A stretch of 5,610 bases of DNA from JBOGZI01 sp050697275 (GTDB taxonomy: Bacteria; Actinomycetota; Thermoleophilia; Solirubrobacterales; 70-9). This document shows positions 1-4,749 of this stretch, in pieces; the first letter of the stretch is position 1, and each line of letters starts with the position of its first letter. The stretch spans positions 1 to 5,610 of the forward strand of contig JBOGZI010000049.1 in the NCBI GenBank assembly GCA_050697275.1. Reading direction: 5' to 3'. The position numbers and the translations under genes were made by a program. A model generated the notes under the pieces. It saw only the letters and a list, made by a program, of their open reading frames with translations. It did not search any database and had not been told where the DNA came from.

Positions 1-284
1 AGGTGGCGCCGCTCGCCGCGCCGGTCGATCGCCGCCAGCAGCCGCGAGGGGCCTCCGCCGTCGAGCTCGAGCTCGACCCGCGCCGAGTCCTCCCCGAAGC
101 GGATCAGGTCGCGGTCGTTGCCGGTGCGGAAGGAGCGCGCCACGAGGCCGAAATAGAGGGCCTCGAGCAGGTTCGTCTTGCCGGCGCCGTTGGGGCCGTG
201 CACGATCGTGATCCCGGCGCCGAGCTCGGTTCGGGCGGTCCCCAGGTTGCGAAAGCCGCGGCACTCCAGGGCGCTGACGACCAT
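1..284 (-). CDS. recF: RecF, DNA replication/repair ATPase (5' part, runs off left edge)
   Basis: This is the first 94 complete codons of RecF; the rest lies beyond the left edge. RecF is an SMC-like ABC ATPase that helps load RecA at single-strand gaps, together with RecO and RecR. Visible features are the N-terminal FRNL element (residues 11-14), a textbook Walker A GPNGAGKTN (30-38) followed by LLEALYF, and the RecF-typical RSFRT...DRDLIRFG stretch (50-64). Downstream motifs (ABC signature, Walker B) are outside the window. The ATG at 282-284 lies only 4 nt after the dnaN stop codon, with no clear Shine-Dalgarno sequence, so translation is probably coupled to dnaN in a dnaA-dnaN-recF operon. 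Family assignment is firm from Walker A context and gene order. Confidence 0.95.
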   Translation of the reverse strand, partial: MVVSALECRGFRNLGTARTELGAGITIVHGPNGAGKTNLLEALYFGLVARSFRTGNDRDLIRFGEDSARVELELDGGGPSRLLAAIDRRGERRH

Positions 285-288
285 CGGC

Positions 289-1392
289 TCAGACGTTGAG
301 GCGGATGGGCATGACCAGATAGCTGAAGTCGTCCTCGCCCGCCGGCTCGAGCAGCCCGGGTCGCAGGGGAGAGATCAGCTTCACCACCACCTCGTCGGAC
401 TCGATGCTCTCCAGCCCGTCGCGGACGAACTCCGGGTTGAAGCCGATCTCGAGCAGCTCGCCGGAGTACGGCGCGGGCAGCGCCTCGCGGGCATCGCCGA
501 GATCGGGGGTCTCCGCGGAGACGACCAGCTCCCCCTCCGAGAAGGAGAGGCGAAGCGCGGCGTTGCGCTGGGCGAGCTGGGAGACGCGCCGAGTCACCTC
601 GAGCAGCTCGGCTCGCGGCAGCTTCACCTCGTGCTCAAAGGACTCCGGCAGCAGCTGGCTGTGGTTCGGGAACTGACCATCGATCAGGCGCGAGCTGAGC
701 GAGACTGCGCCGGCCCGGAAGACCGCCTGGTTGCGGGTCAGCCACAGCCGCAGCGACTCGTCCTCGGCGATCTCGATCAGGCGGGCCAGCTCCCGCAGCG
801 CCCGGGCGGGCACGTTCGCCTCGACCCGCTCGGGAACCGCGGCGCCGAGCTTGGTGCGCTTCACCGCCAGTCGGTAGGAATCGGTCGCGACCATGGTCAG
901 CTGATCCCCCTCGGCGGTGACCAGCACGCCGGTCAGCACCGGCCGGGCCTCGTCGCGGGAGGCGGCCCGGGCGACGCGGTTGATCGTCTCGGCGAGGGGC
1001 GCTGCTGGGAGGGCGACCGGGTCGTCCTCGGGCTCCGGGAGCTGGGGGAAGTCATCGGCGGGAAGGGTGCGGAGATGGAAGCGCGAGGAGCCGGCGGCGA
1101 TCTCCACGTCGCGCTCGGCCTCGCGCAGCTCGAGCGTCACCGACCCCTCCGGCAACGAGCGCGCCACTTCGACCAGCAGCCGCCCGGGCAGCACGACATC
1201 GCCGGACCCCTCGAGGTCGGCGTCGAAGCCGATGTCGAGGCCGAGTTCCATATCGGTGGCCCGCAGCCTGGGACCGTTGGAGGTGGTGAGCAGGATGCCC
1301 GAGAGCGCCTGGAGGGCGGCTCGAGCGGAGACGGCACGAGAGACGACCAGCAGGGCATCGAGAAGGGCTTGTCGGGTTGCGGTGATCTTCAT
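289..1392 (-). CDS. dnaN: DNA polymerase III beta subunit (sliding clamp)
   Basis: The protein has 367 residues, the usual clamp length. It forms the ring-shaped dimer that tethers the replicative polymerase to DNA and docks other partners. The three clamp folds can be placed at roughly 1-120, 128-245 and 250-367. Family motifs are TDMEL (47-51), DDFPQLP (113-119), RPVLTGVL (150-157), ATDSYRLA (169-176), SRLIDGQFPNH (234-244), GFNPEFVRDGL (317-327) and the C-terminal YLVMPIRL (358-365), which contributes to the peptide-binding pocket. The ATG is the only possible start: an in-frame TAG lies six codons upstream (1408-1410), with no start codon between. No Shine-Dalgarno sequence is visible. 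The leader is the putative origin element, so expression likely comes from dnaA read-through or a weak local promoter. Confidence 0.97.
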   Translation of the reverse strand: MKITATRQALLDALLVVSRAVSARAALQALSGILLTTSNGPRLRATDMELGLDIGFDADLEGSGDVVLPGRLLVEVARSLPEGSVTLELREAERDVEIAAGSSRFHLRTLPADDFPQLPEPEDDPVALPAAPLAETINRVARAASRDEARPVLTGVLVTAEGDQLTMVATDSYRLAVKRTKLGAAVPERVEANVPARALRELARLIEIAEDESLRLWLTRNQAVFRAGAVSLSSRLIDGQFPNHSQLLPESFEHEVKLPRAELLEVTRRVSQLAQRNAALRLSFSEGELVVSAETPDLGDAREALPAPYSGELLEIGFNPEFVRDGLESIESDEVVVKLISPLRPGLLEPAGEDDFSYLVMPIRLNV

Positions 1393-1408
1393 CTGGTTGA
1401 GATCTGGC

Positions 1409-1420
1409 TAGTAGTAATAA
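1409..1420 (+). repeat. Four tandem DnaA-trio-like triplets (TAG TAG TAA TAA)
   Basis: The plus strand reads TAG TAG TAA TAA. Read 3'->5' outward from the adjacent boxes, this is AAT AAT GAT GAT, matching the DnaA-trio consensus 3'-(G/A)AT-5'. Trios are where the DnaA filament grips single-stranded DNA during origin melting. The phase is uninterrupted for four units, and the distance to the first box is 4 nt. Confidence 0.65.
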
Positions 1421-1424
1421 GGGC

Positions 1425-1433
1425 TGTGGAGAG
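1425..1433 (-). promoter_or_regulatory. DnaA box-like site, trio-proximal (CTCTCCACA)
   Basis: The minus strand reads CTCTCCACA, 7 of 9 matches to TTATCCACA with the CCACA core intact. It directly abuts the second site with no spacer. The CCACA end points to the trios, the orientation needed to guide a DnaA filament onto them. Confidence 0.55.
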
Positions 1434-1442
1434 TGTGGATAG
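1434..1442 (-). promoter_or_regulatory. DnaA box-like site, trio-distal (CTATCCACA)
   Basis: The minus strand reads CTATCCACA, 8 of 9 matches to the TTATCCACA consensus (first base differs). It is the best DnaA box I can find in the window and sits head-to-tail with the neighbouring site. Confidence 0.65.
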
Positions 1443-1472
1443 CCCCCGGCGCGATTCTGTCAATCGGTTCGG

Positions 1473-2768
1473 TCACGATCGATTTGGCTTGGGCTTCAGC
1501 TCCACGGTGAGTTGCTCGAGGGTGCGAGAGAGGGTGGCGTCGCGCAGAACGCGGTCCTCGACGCGGCGGATCGCGTTGAGGACGGTGGTGTGATCGCGGC
1601 GGTTGAAGGCGCCGGCGATCGCGGGCAGGGAGAGATCGGTGAGCTCCCGGGTGAGGTACATGGCGAGCTGGCGTGCCTGGGTGGTGTTAGCGGCGCGGGT
1701 GGGAGAGAGCATCTTCTCGAGCGGGACGCCGAGACGGTTGGCCACGGCGGATTGGATCTGATCGACGGCCGTAGGGGCGCCGGCCTCCTGGGAGACGACG
1801 CTCGGCAGGGCCTGGTCGACCAGCTCGGCGGTGGCGCTGGCCGATTGCAGCGAGGAGAAGGCGACTACGCGGGTGAGGGCGCCCTCGAGCAGGCGGAGGT
1901 TGCCGGCGGCCCGGGAGGCGATCGAGCGGAGCGCATCGGGTGTCACCCGGTCGCTGCGCTCCCGCGCGAGGTTCGCGAGGAAGATCAGGCGGGTGGCGAG
2001 GTCGGGCGGCTCGAGCGCCGCGGTCAGGCCCCACTCAAAGCGGTCGCGGAGGCGCGCGGCGAGCGCTGAGAGCTCGGCGGGGACCCGGTCGGCCGTGAGC
2101 ACGAGCTGGGCGCCGCCCTCGTACAGGGCGTTGAAGGTGTGGAAGAACTCGTCGGCGGTGCGCGTCTTGCCCTCGAGGAACTGCACGTCGTCGATCAGCA
2201 GCACGTCGGCCCGCCGGTAGCGCTGCTTGAACCCCTCGATCACGTGGCTCTGCAGCGAGGAGACGAACTCGTTGGTGAACGCCTCGGCGGTGGTGTACTG
2301 GACGCCGAGTCCGGGGTTGTGGCGATGCAGGTAGTTGGCGATCGCGCCGAGCAGGTGCGTCTTGCCGAGGCCCGGCGGCCCGTGCAGGAAGAGGGGGTTG
2401 TAGGCCTCGCCCGGAGCCTCGGCGACGGCCAGGGCAGCGGCGTGGGCCAGGTGGTTGCCGGGGCCGATCACGAAGCGCTCGAAGGTGTAGGAGGGATTGA
2501 GGGAGACGGGGGTCGGGGCCGCAGGCTCGCGCGCCTCCGGCAGTTCGCCTCCCGGCCGGACGGCGACCAGCTCGGCGCGGTCGAGGCCCTCGGCGGCCTT
2601 GAGTACCGCGGCGCGAAGCAGCTCCGGGTAGCGGCGGCTCACCCAGCGGACCACGTAGGGCGGCCCGGCGAGGAAGAGGGTCGGGCCGCGGCGCGCGACC
2701 GGGCGAAGCTGATCGAACCAGAGCCGGTAGGTGTCGTCGGCGAGCGAGGCGCGAAGCTCGCGCTGCAC
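1473..2768 (-). CDS. dnaA: Chromosomal replication initiator DnaA (N-terminal start uncertain)
   Basis: DnaA is the AAA+ initiator that binds DnaA boxes, oligomerises with ATP and melts the origin. Numbering from the GTG at 2768 (431 residues): domain I helix around 1-70, a short Pro-rich linker around 73-90, NPSYTFERFVIG (91-102), Walker A GPPGLGKTH (130-138), Walker B LLIDDVQFL (190-198), sensor 1 LVLTADR (222-228), box VII arginine-finger segment RLRDRFEWGL (239-248), sensor 2 GNLRLLEGAL (289-298), and the domain IV helix-turn-helix with RQLAMYL (366-372) and RDHTTVLNAI (391-400). The basic loop before RQLAMYL has only one or two basic residues. GTG 2768 has no ribosome binding site and would remove the conserved Trp of domain I (codon at 2775-2777). 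The frame is open up to a TGA at 2841-2843, and a GAGGAG precedes an in-frame GTT at 2825, so the true protein is probably about 450 residues. It heads the dnaA-dnaN-recF block. Confidence 0.96.
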   Translation of the reverse strand: MQRELRASLADDTYRLWFDQLRPVARRGPTLFLAGPPYVVRWVSRRYPELLRAAVLKAAEGLDRAELVAVRPGGELPEAREPAAPTPVSLNPSYTFERFVIGPGNHLAHAAALAVAEAPGEAYNPLFLHGPPGLGKTHLLGAIANYLHRHNPGLGVQYTTAEAFTNEFVSSLQSHVIEGFKQRYRRADVLLIDDVQFLEGKTRTADEFFHTFNALYEGGAQLVLTADRVPAELSALAARLRDRFEWGLTAALEPPDLATRLIFLANLARERSDRVTPDALRSIASRAAGNLRLLEGALTRVVAFSSLQSASATAELVDQALPSVVSQEAGAPTAVDQIQSAVANRLGVPLEKMLSPTRAANTTQARQLAMYLTRELTDLSLPAIAGAFNRRDHTTVLNAIRRVEDRVLRDATLSRTLEQLTVELKPKPNRS

Positions 2769-2822
2769 CGCGCGCCAGCAGGCGTGGAGCCCTTCGCGGG
2801 CAGCATCGGGAGTGTGCCCCGG

Positions 2823-2837
2823 AACCTTCGTCTCCTC
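2823..2837 (-). promoter_or_regulatory. Shine-Dalgarno GAGGAG and candidate GTT start of dnaA
   Basis: On the minus strand GAGGAG (2837-2832) is followed by a 6-nt spacer and an in-frame GTT (2825-2823). Reading from here adds 19 residues to dnaA, including the Trp expected in domain I helix 1 (CWRAVQREL). No ATG, GTG, TTG or CTG occurs in this frame between the TGA at 2841-2843 and the GTG at 2768. The site therefore decides the start, unless the sequence carries an error. Confidence 0.45.
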
Positions 2838-2876
2838 TCGTCAGCCGTGCCGCCGGCGGAGTACCTAGAGCGGGCG

Positions 2877-2905
2877 ATCATAGTCCCGGCCGGCGGGACC
2901 CAGAA
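2877..2905 (-). promoter_or_regulatory. Candidate dnaA promoter
   Basis: The minus strand has a -10 TATGAT (2882-2877) and a weak -35 TTCTGG (2905-2900), separated by 17 nt. Initiation would fall near 2870, leaving a leader of about 45 nt that includes the GAGGAG at 2837-2832. The -10 is convincing for a GC-rich background; the -35 is poor. The spacer is an inverted repeat (separate entry), which hints at control by a DNA-binding protein. Confidence 0.5.
2883..2899. repeat. Perfect 6-bp dyad in the dnaA promoter spacer
   Basis: GTCCCG (2883-2888) and CGGGAC (2894-2899) form a perfect inverted repeat around a 5-nt GCCGG centre. It exactly fills the gap between the candidate -35 and -10 of dnaA. 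It could be an operator or a hairpin in DNA; there is no T-run to make it a terminator. Confidence 0.4.
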
Positions 2906-2989
2906 GGGGCGAGGCGAGCCGCTCCGTGCAAAACGCGGTGAAAACCAATCGCCGCGCTGATCCGTTCCGATCCGCCGGGCGCAGAGCCG

Positions 2990-3018
2990 ATCGGAGCGCG
3001 GTCGGCACCTCCTATACT
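2990..3018 (+). promoter_or_regulatory. Candidate rpmH promoter
   Basis: TATACT (3013-3018) is a good -10. At 17 nt spacing the -35 position (2990-2995) reads ATCGGA, a weak match. Transcription would start near 3025, giving a leader of about 30 nt before rpmH that contains its Shine-Dalgarno sequence. The right arm of a 7-bp inverted repeat (TCCGATC 2966-2972, GATCGGA 2989-2995) overlaps the -35 position and might serve as a protein-binding site. This promoter would drive rpmH-rnpA-yidD-yidC. Confidence 0.5.
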
Positions 3019-3056
3019 GCCGTGCCCTCCGACCGTCGACCGCGGAGGCTCCTCGA

Positions 3057-3191
3057 ATGAAGCGGACCTACCAGCCGAAGAAGCGCAAGCGGGCCCGCAC
3101 GCACGGGTTCCGGGCGCGCAGCAGGACGCGTTCCGGTCGAGCCATTCTGCGGCGCAGGCGGCGGAAGGGCCGCAAGCGCCTCGCCGCGTAG
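3057..3191 (+). CDS. rpmH: 50S ribosomal protein bL34
   Basis: A 44-residue, extremely Arg/Lys-rich protein of the usual bL34 length. It begins MKRTYQPKKRKRARTHGF and continues with RSRTRSGRAILRRRRRKGR, which is diagnostic of the family. bL34 is a small late-assembling protein of the large ribosomal subunit that binds 23S rRNA. The start is supported by GGAGG (3044-3048) 8 nt upstream of the ATG and by the -10 at 3013-3018. Its TAG stop shares its last base with the GTG start of rnpA. Transcribed divergently from dnaA, it heads the right-hand operon, as in most bacteria. Confidence 0.97.
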   Translation: MKRTYQPKKRKRARTHGFRARSRTRSGRAILRRRRRKGRKRLAA

Positions 3192-3577
3192 TGGCAAGCG
3201 CGCGCCGCTCCGACGCCCGACGGGGGCGCCTCTCTCGCAGTGGGGACTTCGATCGCGTCTACCGCGAGGGGAACTCGCGGGGCAACCGCCACCTGGTGCT
3301 CTACTCGTTCGCTCGACGCGAGGACGAACCGGGCGGGGAGGCGCGGCTCGGTGTCTCGGTGGGCCGGCGGGTCGGCCGGGCGGTGCGCCGCAACAAGGTG
3401 AAACGGGCGATCCGGGAGGCCTTCCGGGAGCTGCGGGGCCAGCTGCGGCCCGGGCACGACTACGTGATCGTGGGGCGTCCCGGGGTCGAGGAGCTGCTCG
3501 ACCGCGAGGGCGCCGAGGGAGTGCGCGCCTCGCTTGCGGAGCTGGTCGAGACGCGGGACAGGGAGCGTTTGTCGTGA
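3191..3577 (+). CDS. rnpA: Ribonuclease P protein component
   Basis: A 128-residue basic protein that partners with RNase P RNA in 5' maturation of precursor tRNAs. The RNR signature lies at about 53-80: LGVSVGRRVGRAVRRNKVKR followed by AIREAFRE. The N-terminal RLSRSGDFDRVYREG segment (13-27) is also typical of the family. The GTG start overlaps the rpmH stop by one base (TAGTG) and has no Shine-Dalgarno sequence at normal distance; the nearest purine run, GGAAGGG, is 21 nt upstream. Translation therefore probably re-initiates from rpmH. The last four bases overlap yidD. The length is normal and no key residue seems lost. Confidence 0.96.
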   Translation: MASARRSDARRGRLSRSGDFDRVYREGNSRGNRHLVLYSFARREDEPGGEARLGVSVGRRVGRAVRRNKVKRAIREAFRELRGQLRPGHDYVIVGRPGVEELLDREGAEGVRASLAELVETRDRERLS

Positions 3578-3894
3578 AACGGTGGCCGACCCGCCTGCTG
3601 CTCGCGCTGGTGGCCGCCTACCAGCGCTGGATCTCCCCCACCTTCCCGCGCCGCTGCAAGTACGAGCCGACCTGCTCCGTCTACGCGGCGTCGGCGATCC
3701 GCGAGCTCGGCGCCCTGCGGGGCTCGATCGTCGCCGCCTGGCGGGTGCTGCGCTGCAATCCCCTCAGTGACGGCGGGATCGACGACCTCTCCGGCCGCCG
3801 TCTGTTCAGGGATCATCCCCGCCGCGAGCCGGGACGAGCGGCGGCGGGCACCGATCCGGGGACGGCGCCGGGCGGGGCCGAGGTGGCGCGCTGA
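3574..3894 (+). CDS. yidD: YidD, membrane protein insertion efficiency factor
   Basis: A 106-residue protein of the small YidD (DUF37) family, which assists YidC-dependent membrane insertion at the inner face of the cytoplasmic membrane. An N-terminal amphipathic/hydrophobic stretch (about 7-17) precedes the family block YQRWISPTFPRRCKYEPTCS (16-35), then YAASAIRELGALRG (37-50) and LRCNPLSDGGID (59-70). Conserved cysteines are C28, C34 and C61. The Pro/Gly/Arg-rich tail after about residue 72 is low complexity and probably lineage-specific. The GTG start overlaps the rnpA stop by 4 nt and is preceded by GGGAG (3561-3565) at 8 nt. The stop overlaps the yidC ATG by one base. Confidence 0.95.
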   Translation: MKRWPTRLLLALVAAYQRWISPTFPRRCKYEPTCSVYAASAIRELGALRGSIVAAWRVLRCNPLSDGGIDDLSGRRLFRDHPRREPGRAAAGTDPGTAPGGAEVAR

Positions 3895-4628
3895 TGGCCA
3901 ACATCCTGCAGCCGCTGATCGACGTCGCCAACGAGGTGCTGGTCTTCCTCCACGACAGCGTCGGCCTCGAGTACGGCGCCGCGATCGTCGGCCTCACCTT
4001 CATCACCCGGGCCCTGATCATCCCGCTCTCGGTCAAGCAGATCCGCTCGATGCGCGAGATGTCGGCGATCCAGCCGCAGCTGAAGGAGATACAGGAGAAG
4101 TACAAGGACGATCGCGAGCGGCTGCAGCGGGAGAGCATGCGCCTCTTCCAGGAGCACGGCGTCAACCCCTTCGCCTCCTGCCTACCGCTGCTCTTGCAGC
4201 TCCCCGTCTTCATCTCGCTCTTCTACCTCCTGCAGAGCGACGAGTTCAAGGACGAGGTGCGCACCGCCGGCGAGGAGTCCTGGCTGTTCGTCAGCAACCT
4301 CACCGAGAAGGCGACGGGCGGCGAGCTGATGGCGCTGCTGGTGCTCTACATCGGCACCTCGGTGATCGCCGGGATGATCATGACCGGCCGCACAGCGAGC
4401 GGCCAGCAGCGGATGATCGCGATGGGCCTGCCGATCCTGTTCACGCCGATCATGATCAGCTTCCCCGCGGGCCTGCTCGTCTACTGGATCTCCACCAACG
4501 TCTGGACCATGGGCCAGCAGGCGGTGGTCAAGATCTTCTTCCCGCCGCCCGAGCAGCCCAAGCCGGAGGAGGTGCGTGCCTCCAGGCCGCCGCCTCCGCC
4601 GCCGCGGAAGCGGAAGCGGCGGCGGTAG
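3894..4628 (+). CDS. yidC: YidC/Oxa1/Alb3 family membrane protein insertase (short form)
   Basis: A 244-residue insertase that places membrane proteins into the lipid bilayer, alone or with SecYEG. This is the short, Gram-positive-type YidC without the large periplasmic domain of proteobacteria. Hydrophobic segments are visible at about 27-46, 95-113, 145-163 and 176-200. R39 in the first conserved segment (FITRALIIPLSVKQIRSM) corresponds to the groove arginine of the family. The charged stretch 57-85 (IQPQLKEIQEKYKDDRERLQ) is the cytoplasmic coiled-coil hairpin, followed by NPFASCLPLLLQLPVFISLFY. No lipobox signal is evident at the N-terminus. The tail is Pro-rich and then strongly basic (RKRKRRR, 238-244), suited to ribosome contact. 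A GAGG (3880-3883) lies about 10 nt before the ATG, which overlaps the yidD stop. Confidence 0.96.
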   Translation: MANILQPLIDVANEVLVFLHDSVGLEYGAAIVGLTFITRALIIPLSVKQIRSMREMSAIQPQLKEIQEKYKDDRERLQRESMRLFQEHGVNPFASCLPLLLQLPVFISLFYLLQSDEFKDEVRTAGEESWLFVSNLTEKATGGELMALLVLYIGTSVIAGMIMTGRTASGQQRMIAMGLPILFTPIMISFPAGLLVYWISTNVWTMGQQAVVKIFFPPPEQPKPEEVRASRPPPPPPRKRKRRR

Positions 4629-4654
4629 GGCCATCCACCGGTCCAGATGGCCCT
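4627..4654 (+). terminator. Hairpin at the end of yidC, no U-tract
   Basis: AGGGCCATC (4627-4635) pairs perfectly with GATGGCCCT (4646-4654) around a 10-nt loop; the stem begins inside the yidC TAG. No T-run follows, so it is not a canonical intrinsic terminator. It could stabilise the 3' end or reduce read-through between yidC and jag, which seems to have its own promoter. Confidence 0.4.
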
Positions 4655-4737
4655 GAAGCCTGCCGCCGCGGACACCCGCCGCCGCACACCGACCTCTCCG
4701 GACCGCGTGAGCGCCCGCCGCCGCCGGGCAGCCGCCA

Positions 4738-4743
4738 TAGACT
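4738..4743 (+). promoter_or_regulatory. Candidate -10 for a leaderless jag transcript
   Basis: TAGACT fits the TANNNT pattern of actinobacterial -10 elements and ends 6 nt before the GTG of jag, so transcription could begin at the start codon itself. No recognisable -35 is seen around 4715-4720. The first three bases also form the in-frame TAG that limits jag upstream. Confidence 0.45.
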
Positions 4744-4749
4744 GGCGGC

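Larger units (their letters stand above)
1393..1472. other. dnaA-dnaN intergenic region, probable oriC unwinding element
   Basis: This 80-bp gap holds, read on the minus strand from dnaA to dnaN, two consecutive DnaA-box-like 9-mers (CTATCCACA at 1442-1434 and CTCTCCACA at 1433-1425), a GCCC spacer (1424-1421) and the AT-rich run complementary to TAGTAGTAATAA (1409-1420). This matches the order and polarity of the basal unwinding system known from B. subtilis: double box, GC-rich spacer, then 3'-(G/A)AT-5' trios, with the CCACA side of the boxes facing the trios. By eye the trio run is the most AT-rich 12-mer in an otherwise GC-rich window. Function as an origin is inferred. A short inverted repeat (CGATT 1452-1456, AATCG 1462-1466) is also present but weak. 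Confidence 0.7.

Noticed and set aside
659..668. TGTGGTTCG inside dnaN as a DnaA box
   Set aside because: It keeps TGTGG but loses the rest of the box, has no partner site, and lies in conserved coding sequence.
178..1593. Long plus-strand open frame (471 codons) opposite dnaN
   Set aside because: Antisense shadow of the clearly conserved dnaN and the end of dnaA; composition is that of a GC-rich mirror frame and no family motif is visible.
2639..2881. Minus-strand 80-codon frame with ATG at 2881 or 2806 as a possible dnaA start
   Set aside because: It is in another frame than dnaA, and its ATG at 2881 overlaps the likely -10. It would matter only if an indel in the sequence joins it to dnaA, which is noted under the start-codon finding.
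2139..2960. Plus-strand open frame (273 codons) opposite dnaA and reaching the intergenic region
   Set aside because: Antisense to the DnaA AAA+ motifs; low-complexity mirror translation without family features.
3012..3457. Minus-strand open frames opposite rpmH and rnpA
   Set aside because: Shadows of rpmH and rnpA, whose motifs, starts and overlaps are unambiguous.
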